Shown here in pieces: positions 1 through 8,482 of a DNA stretch of 64,000 nucleotides. The DNA is taken from NCBI RefSeq assembly GCF_014126615.1, contig NZ_CP059897.1, positions 372,001-436,000 on the forward strand. The letters are read 5' to 3'. How positions within the stretch are numbered: position 1 is the stretch's first letter; the number at the start of each line of letters is the position of its first letter. Under the pieces are notes generated by a model. It saw only the letters and a program-made list of their open reading frames with translations. It was not told the DNA's origin and searched no databases. This stretch comes from Ciceribacter thiooxidans. Lineage in GTDB: Bacteria; Pseudomonadota; Alphaproteobacteria; Rhizobiales; Rhizobiaceae. A program made the translations under genes and the position numbers.

Positions 1-584
1 GCGAAGGCCAGCACGGCGCCCGACAGCACACCCGGCATGGCAAGCGGCAAGGTGATGCGGCGAAAGACCGTCGTCGGCGAGGCGCCGAGGCTCTGGGCGG
101 CACGCTCCACCCGCTCGTCGATGCCCGCAAGCGCTCCCGTGACGCTCACCACCACGAAGGGCACGGCGACGACCGTGTGGGCGATGATGACCCCAAGATA
201 GCTGTTGGTGAGGCCAAATCCCGACAGGAGCACTTGCAAACCGACACCAAGGACGACGGCAGGCACGACCATGGGCAGAAGGAAGAGCGTGCGCATCGAG
301 CCCCGGAAGAAGAGCAGCCGGTTGCGCAGGCCGAGCGAGGCGGCCGTGCCGAGGACCGTCGCCAGCAGTGTCGTTCCCGTTCCTATGATCAGGCTGTTGA
401 CGATCGCCCGCCGCCAGGCATCGGCGAAGAACAATTCCTCGAACCAGCGCAGCGACCAGGAGGGGATCGGATAGGTGAGGATGACGCTCGACGTGAAGGC
501 GAGCGGCAGGATGGCGATCAGCGGCGCGACGAGGAAGAGAATCGTCAGCGTAGCGAAGGTAGCCTTGGCGATCTTCGTCGACAT
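1..584 (-). CDS. Pot-type ABC transporter permease (PotC/YdcV-like), cut by window edge
   Basis: This is an inner-membrane permease of a spermidine/putrescine-type ABC importer. Its 3' end lies outside the window. The reading frame is open from an ATG at 584, preceded by GGGAGGAG, to base 1 without a stop. The visible 194 residues hold an N-terminal membrane helix, several more hydrophobic segments, and the start of the permease (EAA-type) loop reading ERAAQSLGASP, which docks on the ATPase. It starts 2 bases after the stop of the other permease gene, so the two are co-transcribed. The solute is inferred from the transporter class only. Confidence 0.85.
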   Translation of the reverse strand, partial: MSTKIAKATFATLTILFLVAPLIAILPLAFTSSVILTYPIPSWSLRWFEELFFADAWRRAIVNSLIIGTGTTLLATVLGTAASLGLRNRLLFFRGSMRTLFLLPMVVPAVVLGVGLQVLLSGFGLTNSYLGVIIAHTVVAVPFVVVSVTGALAGIDERVERAAQSLGASPTTVFRRITLPLAMPGVLSGAVLAF

Positions 585-586
585 CG

Positions 587-1765
587 TCAGCTCCTCCCTG
601 GCTCGTCGCTGGAGAGCCGTGCATAGACGCTGTAGAGCAGGAGCGTCGCGACGAGCAGGACGACGCCGAGCGCGCCGGCCATGCCCCAGTTCGCGGAACC
701 GGTGGCATAGAAGGCGATGATGGACGAGATCATCTGGTCGCCCGGTCCGCCGATCAGCGCCGGTGTGATGTAGTAGCCGATCGCCGAGATGAAGACGAGC
801 AGCCCGCCCGAGGCGACGCCGCGCAGACTGAGCGGCAGCAGCACGCTCACAAAGGCGCGCAACGGAGGTGCCCCGAGTGAGGCGGCGGCGGGCATCAGGT
901 TCTCCGGGATGGTGATCAGCACGGAATAGATGGGCAGCACCATGAAGGGCAGGAGCACATGGGTCATGGCGATCATGACGCCGGTGCGGTTGAAAATCAG
1001 CGCGAGCGGTGCGTCGACGATGCCGAGCATCAACAGGAGATCATTGATCAGTCCCTTTTCCTGCAACAGGATGAACCAGGCCGCAGTGCGAACCAGGAGT
1101 GAGGTCCAGAGCGGCAGCAGCACGGCGGCAAGCATCAGATCGCGCTTCCAGCCGGACAGCGAGGCAGCGATAATGGCATAGGGATAGCCGATGCAGGCAC
1201 AGGCGAAGGTGACGAGCGCGGCGATCCAGAAGGTGCGCGCGAGGATCACACTGTTGACCGACTGGTCCGGCGGCAAATGCTCGATCTCGCCGGCGGCATT
1301 GCGCCCAAGGTCCACGGCGGCGAGAAGGTTGCGATCGGTATAGGGCGAGAGCGCATCGGCAATCGCCAGCCAGAATTCCGGCTTTTCCCAGCGCTTATCG
1401 ATGGAAACGAGGTCGCTGTGCGGGTTTTCGGTATCCTTCAGCGCACTCGTGGTCTTGCCCATGAGCGTGCGGAAGCCGGGGCGCGCGCTATTGAGGCGAC
1501 GCACCATGTCGCCGAGCGCCTGGTCGTTGTCTACCGCCTTCAGGTCCTCCATCATGGCGAGCTGCATCGGCATGGTCGGGGGTGACTTGCGGTCCCAGTC
1601 GGCGAGAACCTCCGCACTGCGTGGCAAAAGCCGCAGCACGGCGGGATCGGACACGGCCTGCGACATCATGCTGAAAAGCGGCCACACGAAGAAGCCGATG
1701 AGGAAGAGCATCAGCGGCGAGAGCAGGAGAAGCGACCGCCTGGTGCGGGAGGGAGCCATACTCAT
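587..1765 (-). CDS. Pot-type ABC transporter permease (PotB/PotH-like) with large periplasmic insert
   Basis: This is the second permease of the same importer, 392 residues and longer than the roughly 280-310 usual for PotB. A first membrane helix at about residues 10-32 is followed by about 130 hydrophilic residues (roughly 40-170), then the five remaining helices. The cytoplasmic loop reads PAAASLGAPPLRAF. The insert is presumably periplasmic and may contact the binding protein. The start ATG at 1765 overlaps the ATPase stop by 4 bases (ATGA), which indicates translational coupling. Confidence 0.85.
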   Translation of the reverse strand: MSMAPSRTRRSLLLLSPLMLFLIGFFVWPLFSMMSQAVSDPAVLRLLPRSAEVLADWDRKSPPTMPMQLAMMEDLKAVDNDQALGDMVRRLNSARPGFRTLMGKTTSALKDTENPHSDLVSIDKRWEKPEFWLAIADALSPYTDRNLLAAVDLGRNAAGEIEHLPPDQSVNSVILARTFWIAALVTFACACIGYPYAIIAASLSGWKRDLMLAAVLLPLWTSLLVRTAAWFILLQEKGLINDLLLMLGIVDAPLALIFNRTGVMIAMTHVLLPFMVLPIYSVLITIPENLMPAAASLGAPPLRAFVSVLLPLSLRGVASGGLLVFISAIGYYITPALIGGPGDQMISSIIAFYATGSANWGMAGALGVVLLVATLLLYSVYARLSSDEPGRS

Positions 1766-2841
1766 GGCATGATGACTCGACAGTCGCCCGCCGAAAAGGC
1801 CGCAAAGACCCTGGTGCCCGGCGGAAACTCGCGCGACCTCCGGCCAAGCTTGGCGATCAACGGATGGCTGAGGTTTTGCAGCTGCACGCGCAGATGATCA
1901 CCCTGGTAGACGGAGTCGGTGACCTCAGTTTCCAGCACATTGCGCGCCCCGCCCGGCGTTTCGCTGAGATCGACCCGCTCCGGACGGATGGACAGGAGGA
2001 CGGGTTGGCCGGAAGCAACGCTGCCGGAGACGGCCGACACGATCTTCGCGCCCGAGGCAAGCCGCACGGTCGCCTCCGCGCCGTGTACGGTTTCCACGAC
2101 ACCTTCGAAGAGGTTGGTCTCCCCGATGAACTCGGCAACGAAGCGCGTCGCCGGTTCATCATAGACCTCGCGGGGCGTGCCGATCTGCTCGATCTTGCCC
2201 CGGTTGAAGACGGCGACGCGGTCCGACATGGTGAGGGCTTCGGACTGGTCGTGCGTGACGAAGACGATCGTGAGACCGAGACGGCGATGCAGATCGCGAA
2301 TATCGAGTTGCATCTGCTCGCGCAGCTGCTTGTCGAGCGCGCCGAGCGGCTCGTCCATCAGCACGACGCGGGGTTCGAAAACCAGGGCGCGAGCGAGCGC
2401 CACGCGCTGCTGCTGGCCACCGGAGAGCTGTATCGGGCGCCGGTCGGACAGGGCCGACATCTGAACCATGTCGAGCGCGCGGCTGACGCGCTCGCCGATT
2501 TCCGCCTTGCCGACACCGCGCATCTGCAGCGGAAAGGCGATGTTGTCGCCGACGGACATGTGGGGAAAGAGAGCGTAGCTCTGGAAGACGACGCCCATGT
2601 CCCGTTTGTGGGTGGGCACGGCGTTGATCGCTGCTCCGTCGAGCAGGATATTACCGGACGTCGGTTGCTCGAAGCCGGCGAGCATCATCAGAAGCGTCGT
2701 CTTGCCGGAGCCGGACGGGCCGAGCAGGCTGACGAACTCGCCCTTCCCGATGGCAAGATCAAGGTTCTCGACCACGCAGAGCGGGCCGTAGAATTTCGTG
2801 ATGCGGTCAAATCGAATGAACTCGGCCACGGAAGACTCCAT
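1762..2841 (-). CDS. Pot-type ABC transporter ATP-binding protein (PotA-like)
   Basis: This is the nucleotide-binding subunit that energises the importer. The Walker A motif is GPSGSGKTT, the signature is LSGGQQQRVALARAL, and the Walker B region is VVLMDEPLGALD. A C-terminal TOBE-like domain of about 100 residues follows, as in PotA and CysA types. I chose the ATG at 2841, giving 359 residues starting MESSVAEFIRF, because the family normally begins just before the first strand. An in-frame ATG at 2883 would add 14 unconserved residues; neither start has a strong ribosome site. Confidence 0.88.
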   Translation of the reverse strand: MESSVAEFIRFDRITKFYGPLCVVENLDLAIGKGEFVSLLGPSGSGKTTLLMMLAGFEQPTSGNILLDGAAINAVPTHKRDMGVVFQSYALFPHMSVGDNIAFPLQMRGVGKAEIGERVSRALDMVQMSALSDRRPIQLSGGQQQRVALARALVFEPRVVLMDEPLGALDKQLREQMQLDIRDLHRRLGLTIVFVTHDQSEALTMSDRVAVFNRGKIEQIGTPREVYDEPATRFVAEFIGETNLFEGVVETVHGAEATVRLASGAKIVSAVSGSVASGQPVLLSIRPERVDLSETPGGARNVLETEVTDSVYQGDHLRVQLQNLSHPLIAKLGRRSREFPPGTRVFAAFSAGDCRVIMP

Positions 2842-2892
2842 CGCTAGAGGCGAAGGTACACCTTGCGGAACGCACCCGGCCATGCAGGAAGA

Positions 2893-2908
2893 GCGCCCGA
2901 CGGGGCGC
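2893..2908 (-). terminator. Hairpin between binding-protein and ATPase genes
   Basis: GCGCCC-GACG-GGGCGC is a perfect 6-bp stem with a 4-base loop, lying between the binding-protein stop at 2927 and the ATPase start. There is no U-run, so it is better read as an attenuator or mRNA-stabilising hairpin. Such a hairpin would leave the binding protein expressed above the membrane components, a common arrangement in ABC operons. Confidence 0.45.
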
Positions 2909-2926
2909 CCTTCACCACGGATGTCC

Positions 2927-3979
2927 TTACTGGGCGAGCCAGGCGTTGAAGCGCTGCGTCAGCGTTTCGGCATTGTCGATCCAGAAATCAACGTTGAGCG
3001 GAATGGCGTCCGTCATGTTCGCCGGATCGGTCGGCAGATCCTTGGCGAACTCCGCCGGCACCTTGGCGGCCGCTTCCTTGTTCGGCAGACCGTATGCAAC
3101 GAACTCCGGCAGCTTCGCCTGGTTTTCCGGCAGGCTCGCAAAGGCGATGAAGTCCTGCGCGACGTCCTTGTTCTCGGCGTCCTTCAGCACGACCCAGCTG
3201 TCGACGGCATAGATGCTGCCCGGAAAGACGACCTTGAAGTTCTTGCCCTCCGAACGGTTGATGCCGGTGATGCGGCCGTTATAGGCCGAGGTCATGACGA
3301 CTTCGCCCGAAGCGAGGAACTGCAGCGGCTGGGCACCGGACTCCCACCAGATGATGTTCGGCTTCAATTCGTCGAGCTTCTTGAAAGCGCGGGCGACACC
3401 CTCTTCCGTGCCGAGCACGTCATAGAGTTCGTCCTTGGAGACGCCGTCGGCGAGCAGCGCGAATTCCAGCGTGTATTTCGGGCCCTTGCGCAGCGAGCGC
3501 TTGCCGGGGAACTTCTCGACGTTCCAGAAATCCGCCCAGGAGGTTGGGCCTTCGGCCAGCTTGTCGCCGTCATAGGCGATCGCCGTCGACCAGACAATCG
3601 CGCCGACACCACAGTCATTGACGGCGCTGTCGAGGTACTTGTCCTTGCCGCCCATCTTGTCCCAGTCGATCTTCTCATAGAGACCGTCGGCACAGCCGAG
3701 CGCCAGCTCCTCGGCTTCCACCTGCACGGCATCCCAGTTCGGGGCACCCGCCTTGACCTTCGACTGGATGACGCCGATCCCGCCGTCCCAGGCCTCGTCG
3801 AGCACCGGCTTGCCGATCTTTTCCGAGAACGGCTTGAAGTAGATGTTGCGCTGCGCGTCCTGGTAGTTACCGCCCCAGGAGACGACGGTGAGGTCACGCG
3901 CGAGAACCGGCGCAGCAAGGCTCGCCGACAGAACGACGGCGGCCGCCGCCAGGACACCCGATTTCAAGATGGTTTTCAT
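2927..3979 (-). CDS. Periplasmic solute-binding protein, PotD/polyamine-type
   Basis: This is the extracellular solute-binding component of the Pot-type importer, 350 residues. It opens with a Sec signal peptide (MKTILKSGVLAAAAVVLSAS, cleavage after VLA) and continues RDLTVVSWGGNYQDAQ, the hallmark opening of family-8 PotD-like binding proteins. The ATG at 3979 is preceded by AAGGGGAATGCC. The longer open frame upstream is not coding, since it lacks a signal peptide. The first gene of the operon, it suggests a cationic ligand. A diamino acid such as hydroxylysine would fit the neighbouring kinase and phospho-lyase, but that is inference. Confidence 0.88.
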   Translation of the reverse strand: MKTILKSGVLAAAAVVLSASLAAPVLARDLTVVSWGGNYQDAQRNIYFKPFSEKIGKPVLDEAWDGGIGVIQSKVKAGAPNWDAVQVEAEELALGCADGLYEKIDWDKMGGKDKYLDSAVNDCGVGAIVWSTAIAYDGDKLAEGPTSWADFWNVEKFPGKRSLRKGPKYTLEFALLADGVSKDELYDVLGTEEGVARAFKKLDELKPNIIWWESGAQPLQFLASGEVVMTSAYNGRITGINRSEGKNFKVVFPGSIYAVDSWVVLKDAENKDVAQDFIAFASLPENQAKLPEFVAYGLPNKEAAAKVPAEFAKDLPTDPANMTDAIPLNVDFWIDNAETLTQRFNAWLAQ

Positions 3980-4172
3980 GGCATTCCCCTTTTCTTCGTT
4001 GTATCGAGCCGTTGCCGGCTCCGTGTCGTATTCACGCCGACCGCCAACCCGATGCTTTGCACCTTCGGCTGCCGCCACTCCGGTCGTCGCGCCCTTTCCC
4101 CTGAACGTTTCGGCCGATTGATGCATTCCGGTCATCGCCGGTCAACGGGTAACTTGCCCCGCTTGACCGTTG

Positions 4173-4913
4173 TCAAACGTGCTGCCCTCCGTTGATGTGG
4201 ATCTCCGCTCCATTGATGTAGGAGGAGGAATCGGTGCAGAGGAAATAGATGGTTTCCGCGACTTCGCGCGGTTCGCCCAGCCGTCCCATCGGCACTTCCG
4301 CCGCCACCAGCGCATCGGTCCCCGGCGAGAGGATCGAGGTTTCGATTTCGCCCGGCGCTATCGCATTGGCGCGCACGCCGCGACGGCCGAATTCATGCGC
4401 CATCTCGCGCGTGAGCGCCGCAAGCGCCGCCTTCGACGCGGCATATGCAACGCCCGCGAATGGATGCACGCGCGAACCGGCTATAGAGGTGACGTTGACG
4501 ATCGAGCCCCTCGCCGCCTCCAGCTCCGGCATCAGCGTGCGCGCGAGCAGCGCCGTCGAGACGAGATTGACGTTGAGCACCTGCGTCCAGACAGTCGCAT
4601 CCGTGGCCATGACGCCGAGCCGGCTCCTGCCCGGCCCTTTCGGAGAGATGCCCGCATTGTTGACGAGCGCGTGCAGCTTGCCGTTCGGCAGCCGTTCACG
4701 CACGGTCGCGGCGAGACGGTCGATCTGCGAGAGATCGGCAAGATCGGCCTGAATGTGACTTTCGCGGGCGGACGGCCAGGCGCATTCCTCGGAAAACGGC
4801 TGGCGGGAAACGGTGAGCATGCGCCAGCCTCTCGACTGGAAGAGCTTCACCGTCGCATGACCGATGCCGCGGCTCGCCCCCGTCAGCAACATATAGCGGC
4901 ATTCTTCGGTCAT
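4173..4913 (-). CDS. SDR-family NAD(P)-dependent oxidoreductase
   Basis: This is a classical short-chain dehydrogenase/reductase of 246 residues. The Rossmann motif TGASRGIG is at residues 11-18, NNAG at 85-88, and the catalytic Ser143, Tyr157 and Lys161 (YAASK) are all present. The C-terminus ends with the NGAEIHINGGQHV pattern of the family. The start ATG follows GAGGAG, and a copy of the GntR-associated 13-bp motif lies just upstream at 4929-4941. The substrate is unknown; the context suggests a step in the amine or amino acid pathway served by the adjacent transporter and kinase. Confidence 0.85.
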   Translation of the reverse strand: MTEECRYMLLTGASRGIGHATVKLFQSRGWRMLTVSRQPFSEECAWPSARESHIQADLADLSQIDRLAATVRERLPNGKLHALVNNAGISPKGPGRSRLGVMATDATVWTQVLNVNLVSTALLARTLMPELEAARGSIVNVTSIAGSRVHPFAGVAYAASKAALAALTREMAHEFGRRGVRANAIAPGEIETSILSPGTDALVAAEVPMGRLGEPREVAETIYFLCTDSSSYINGAEIHINGGQHV

Positions 4914-4928
4914 ACAGAACTCCTCTTG

Positions 4929-4941
4929 ATGCTTGATACAT
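4929..4941 (+). promoter_or_regulatory. Candidate GntR operator, copy 1
   Basis: ATGCTTGATACAT lies 16-28 bases upstream of the SDR start codon. It matches ATACTTGATGCAT (5699-5711) and ATACTTGAAACAT (5722-5734, reverse strand) at 11 of 13 positions. The recurrence next to three genes around one GntR regulator suggests it is that regulator's binding site. Confidence 0.5.
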
Positions 4942-4987
4942 CATAATAAGCGGTCGACGAATTGCAAGTCTCTCTTTTCACCACTCC

Positions 4988-5677
4988 TCAGGCGCGCCGG
5001 GCCTCCCGGCCTGCATCCCGTTCGATGCACTCGAGAATCGGCTTTCCACCCAGAAGGATATCGTCGACGATGGCCATCGAGGCCGCCGTCGGATCATGAC
5101 GCCTGAGCGCCTCGACGACCGGATAGTGATGGTCGATCATCGCCCGGCCGCCGGCGAGATAAGCCCCGGAAATATGCGGACCCATCTGCAGCCAGAGGCG
5201 GCGCAAGATGCTGGTGAGCACCGGAAGTCCGGCGATCTGCGGCAGCATGAAGTGGAAGGCCTGATTGAGCTGGGTGCCTTTCAGGCGGTCGCCAGCGGCG
5301 ATTGCCGCCTCGTTTTCCCGCAAGATCTGCTCCAGCGCCTGGATATCCGCAGTCGTCGCCAGCTGCGCGGCCGTTTCCGCCGCCAGTCCCTCGAGACGCA
5401 CGCGGATGGCGCGAATCTCGCGGTAGCGCTCTTCGCTGAGCCCGGCGATGCGGATGTCACGCGGAGAGCGAAAGGTGACCGCCTCGTCGTTGGCAAGGCG
5501 CAGGATAGCATCGCGGATCGGCGTGACGCTGGTGCCGAACTGTTCGGCAAGATCACGGATCTTCAAGCGATCGCCCGGCTGGAACCGCCCCTGCATCAAC
5601 GCATCGCAAAGGGCGCCGTAGACGACGCTGTTAAGGTTCGCATATTCCAGTGTCGAAAACTCGGCCATCGAACTCAT
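4988..5677 (-). CDS. GntR-family transcriptional regulator (FCD domain)
   Basis: This is a 229-residue DNA-binding repressor or activator. The N-terminal winged helix (about residues 10-75) contains GDRLKIRDLAEQFGTSVTPIRDAILRL, and the C-terminal part (about 90-215) is an all-helical FCD ligand domain with LNQAFHF and MIDHHYPVVEALRRHD. The ATG at 5677 (MSSMAEF) and the one at 5668 are both possible; GGATGAG precedes the second. It is divergent from the kinase gene and is probably autoregulated through the repeated motif in the shared intergenic region. Confidence 0.87.
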   Translation of the reverse strand: MSSMAEFSTLEYANLNSVVYGALCDALMQGRFQPGDRLKIRDLAEQFGTSVTPIRDAILRLANDEAVTFRSPRDIRIAGLSEERYREIRAIRVRLEGLAAETAAQLATTADIQALEQILRENEAAIAAGDRLKGTQLNQAFHFMLPQIAGLPVLTSILRRLWLQMGPHISGAYLAGGRAMIDHHYPVVEALRRHDPTAASMAIVDDILLGGKPILECIERDAGREARRA

Positions 5678-5698
5678 CCGGGAAATAAAAGTAACAAG

Positions 5699-5734
5699 AT
5701 ACTTGATGCATCTTTTTATGCATGTTTCAAGTAT
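5699..5734. promoter_or_regulatory. Inverted pair of GntR operator motifs, copies 2 and 3
   Basis: ATACTTGATGCAT (5699-5711) and the reverse-strand ATACTTGAAACAT (5722-5734) face each other across a 10-base AT-rich spacer, 22 bases upstream of the GntR start. They agree at 11 of 13 positions with each other and with the copy at 4929-4941. The position suits autoregulation of the GntR gene and control of the divergent kinase operon. Confidence 0.55.
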
Positions 5735-5845
5735 GCACAAATGGCATTGTGGCGATCTACGGGGAACGCCCCGTCGGCCGGCACAAGCGCCCGCCGTCGC
5801 AGAACCGTCCAGGGACGGGGAAAGCCGTATGCAATGGGAGCAAGT

Positions 5846-6892
5846 ATGACCGATCCATCGGCCGACAAAAAGACCGATTCGATGTCGGCGACATGGGAAC
5901 CGACATCGCTCGACGATGCGCAGCAGGCCGTCGCGACCGTCTATGGCCTTGTGGGTGCGGCCAAGCGTCTGTCCAGCGAGCGCGACGAGACCTTTCTCTT
6001 TACCCGCACGGACGGTACACCCTTCATCCTGAAGATCGCCAATCCTGCCGAAGATCCCGCCGCCCTCGTTTTCCAGGACGGCGCACTGCTGCACCTCGAA
6101 GCCGCAGCGCCCGCCGTGCCCGTCCCCCGGCTGGTGCCGACCCTTGAGGGCAAGCCCAGCGAGACGCTGTCCACGGCGGAAGGACCGCGTATCATGCGCC
6201 TCCTCACCTTCCTCGACGGGGAACTACAATACCGCACGCCGGCCTCGGAGACGCAGAGCCACAATGTCGGCCGGGCACTGGCCGAACTCGGGCTCGGTCT
6301 GGAAGGCTATGCCGGGCGGGCACCCGAGGGAAAGCTGATGTGGGACATCTCGCATACGCTCGATCTCGCCGCCGTCATCGACCATGTCGCACCGGAGCGC
6401 CGGGGCAAGGTCGAAGCCGTGCTCGCCGAATTCGAACGGTCGCTACCGGCGATTGCGGCGCTCAGGCGCCGGCAGATTATTCACAACGACTTCAACCCGC
6501 ACAACATTCTCCTCGATCCGGCCGAGCCGACACGAGTGGTCGGCATCATCGATTTCGGCGACATGGTGCATGCACCGGTCGTCAACGATCTCGCGGTCGC
6601 GCTCTCCTATCATCTCGCCACCGACAACTGGGCCGCCCGCATCGGCGCTTTCCTTGAAGGCCACCAGTCGGCGCGCGCGCTCGAAGAGGCGGAGATGGCG
6701 CTTCTGCCACTTCTCACGCGGGCGCGCCTCGCCATGTCGATCATCATCGCTGAGTGGCGCTCGGCCCGATTCCCGGAAAACAGCGCCTACATCATGCGCA
6801 ACCACGCCACCGCCTTGCGTGGTCTGCAAAACACTGCCGAACTCACTGCGGCCGGGCTGAAACGGCTTGTGCCCAACCTATCCGAGGGCTGA
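5846..6892 (+). CDS. APH-fold kinase, hydroxylysine kinase-like
   Basis: This is an aminoglycoside-phosphotransferase-fold small-molecule kinase of 348 residues. The catalytic loop HNDFNPHN is at about residues 211-218 and the metal-binding DFGD at about 234-237. The overall layout resembles animal hydroxylysine kinase (HYKK/AGPHD1), which makes 5-phosphohydroxylysine with GTP. The ATG at 5846 follows GGGAG, and the gene ends 2 bases before the phospho-lyase start. This kinase and lyase pairing is the main argument for function. Ethanolamine or another amino alcohol remains possible as substrate. Confidence 0.8.
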   Translation: MTDPSADKKTDSMSATWEPTSLDDAQQAVATVYGLVGAAKRLSSERDETFLFTRTDGTPFILKIANPAEDPAALVFQDGALLHLEAAAPAVPVPRLVPTLEGKPSETLSTAEGPRIMRLLTFLDGELQYRTPASETQSHNVGRALAELGLGLEGYAGRAPEGKLMWDISHTLDLAAVIDHVAPERRGKVEAVLAEFERSLPAIAALRRRQIIHNDFNPHNILLDPAEPTRVVGIIDFGDMVHAPVVNDLAVALSYHLATDNWAARIGAFLEGHQSARALEEAEMALLPLLTRARLAMSIIIAEWRSARFPENSAYIMRNHATALRGLQNTAELTAAGLKRLVPNLSEG

Positions 6893-6894
6893 TC

Positions 6895-8211
6895 ATGTCG
6901 ATGGTGAATGCTTTTTCGCGCGAGGATTTCGAACGGCTGAGCGAAAGCGAACGGGCGCTGATCGCCCGCCGCGAAAAGGTGCTCGGTCCCGCCTACCGCC
7001 TGTTTTACGAAAAGCCGCTGCATCTCGTGCGCGGCGAAGGCGTCTTCCTTTATGACGCCGCAGGCGAACGCTATCTCGACGCCTACAACAACGTCGCCTC
7101 GCTTGGCCATTGCCACCCGCGCGTCGTGGAAGCGATCACGAAACAGACCGCCGTGCTCAACACCCATACGCGCTATCTGCACGAGGGCATCGTAGACTAT
7201 GCCGAAACGCTGACGGCGACCTTTCCCGAGGGCCTGAGCCAGGCCATGTTCACCTGCACGGGCAGCGAGGCCAACGACCTCGCCGTGCGCATCACGCGTT
7301 TCGTCACCGGCGGCACCGGCATCATCGCCACCGATCTCGCCTATCATGGCCTGACCAGCGCGGTTGCCGAGTTTTCGCCCTCGCTCGGCGAATCCGTGAC
7401 CCTCGGCCCGCACGTGCGCACGGTGCCCGCACCGGACAGCTACCGCCATTCGCCCGAGGAGATGATGGAAAAGTTCGGCCGCGACGTCCGCGCCGCCATC
7501 GCCGACCTGAAGCGCCATGGCATCAAGCCGGCCATGCTGATCACCGACACGATCTTTTCCAGCGACGGTATCTTTGCCGGCCCGAAGGGTTTCCTCAAGC
7601 CGGCAGTGGATGCCATCCACGAAGCAGGCGGCCTCTTCGTCGCCGACGAGGTCCAGCCGGGCTTCGGCCGCACCGGCGAGGCCATGTGGGGCTTCGAGCG
7701 TCACGGCATTGCGCCCGACATGGTGACCCTCGGCAAGCCGATGGGCAACGGCTACCCGATGGCAGGCATCGTGCTGCGCCCCGAGGTCATCGCCGATTTC
7801 GGCCCGAGGGCACGCTATTTCAACACCTTCGGCGGCAATCCGGTCGCCGCCGCCGCCGGCAAGGCGGTGCTCGACACCATCCGTATCGAGGGACTGCAGC
7901 AGAATGCGTTGGAGGTCGGCCGCTACCTGATGGACGGCCTGAAGGGTCTTGCCGGCCGCCATTCGGCCATCGGCGACGTGCGCGGCTCCGGCCTCTTCAT
8001 CGGCGTCGAGATCGTCGCCGACCGGGCGACGAAGAGCCCGGATGCGGCGCTGACCACCCGCATCGTCAACGGCCTTCGCGAGCGTCGCGTCCTCATCAGT
8101 GCGTCGGGCCCGCGGGCCAACGTGCTGAAGATCCGCCCGCCGCTGGTGTTCTCGCGCGAGAACGCCGACATGCTGGTGGAGGCGCTCGGAGACGTCATGA
8201 AGGCCCAGTGA
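6895..8211 (+). CDS. Class-III aminotransferase-fold enzyme, phosphohydroxylysine/ethanolamine-phosphate phospho-lyase-like
   Basis: This PLP enzyme has 438 residues. The cofactor lysine sits in [14 protein letters not shown] (about residue 281), after the [11 protein letters not shown] segment that contacts PLP. The N-terminal run, with [33 protein letters not shown] and [15 protein letters not shown], closely resembles the animal AGXT2L1/AGXT2L2 phospho-lyases, not ordinary transaminases. Those eliminate phosphate and ammonia from phosphoethanolamine or 5-phosphohydroxylysine. It follows the kinase by 2 bases, so the two steps should act in sequence. GAGGG precedes the chosen ATG. The exact substrate is unproven. 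Confidence 0.83.
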   Translation: MSMVNAFSREDFERLSESERALIARREKVLGPAYRLFYEKPLHLVRGEGVFLYDAAGERYLDAYNNVASLGHCHPRVVEAITKQTAVLNTHTRYLHEGIVDYAETLTATFPEGLSQAMFTCTGSEANDLAVRITRFVTGGTGIIATDLAYHGLTSAVAEFSPSLGESVTLGPHVRTVPAPDSYRHSPEEMMEKFGRDVRAAIADLKRHGIKPAMLITDTIFSSDGIFAGPKGFLKPAVDAIHEAGGLFVADEVQPGFGRTGEAMWGFERHGIAPDMVTLGKPMGNGYPMAGIVLRPEVIADFGPRARYFNTFGGNPVAAAAGKAVLDTIRIEGLQQNALEVGRYLMDGLKGLAGRHSAIGDVRGSGLFIGVEIVADRATKSPDAALTTRIVNGLRERRVLISASGPRANVLKIRPPLVFSRENADMLVEALGDVMKAQ

Positions 8212-8281
8212 CCGACGCCAAGAGAACGCTCGAACGAGGAGCAGATGTCAGGCGGCATGACGGCGCGAGCGGCCGCCGCAG

Positions 8282-8479
8282 TCACGCCCTGATGCCGGTT
8301 GTTCTGGCGAGCTCGAGCGCTTCGCTGATCACCCCGTGATCACCGATCTGGTTCATCAGGATCAGGATCAGGCGCGCATTCATGGCATGACTTTCTTCTT
8401 CCGAGAGCCCCTCATGCGCCTTGATCAGAAGCGCATAACTCTCATCCGGCCGGGAAAGATTGGACTTGGTCTGCAGCAT
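8282..8479 (-). CDS. DUF2783-family small protein
   Basis: This 65-residue protein is the last gene of the homogentisate operon, 3 bases after the monooxygenase stop. It resembles the small DUF2783 family, whose members I recall as repeatedly found beside FAD monooxygenases in Rhizobiales. It is acidic and probably helical (ESYALLIKAHEGLSEEESHAM), with no signal peptide, Cys cluster or catalytic motif. Its function is unknown; a subunit or stabiliser of the monooxygenase is a reasonable guess from linkage only. Confidence 0.75.
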   Translation of the reverse strand: MLQTKSNLSRPDESYALLIKAHEGLSEEESHAMNARLILILMNQIGDHGVISEALELARTTGIRA

Positions 8480-8482
8480 GGG

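Noticed and set aside
1864-2847. A 327-codon open frame on the plus strand opposite the Pot ATPase gene.
   Set aside because: It is antisense to an unmistakable ABC ATPase and has no domain signature.
5096-5845. N-terminal extension of the APH-fold kinase to 598 residues.
   Set aside because: It overlaps the GntR gene antisense; the ATG at 5846 with GGGAG is the real start and gives normal family length.
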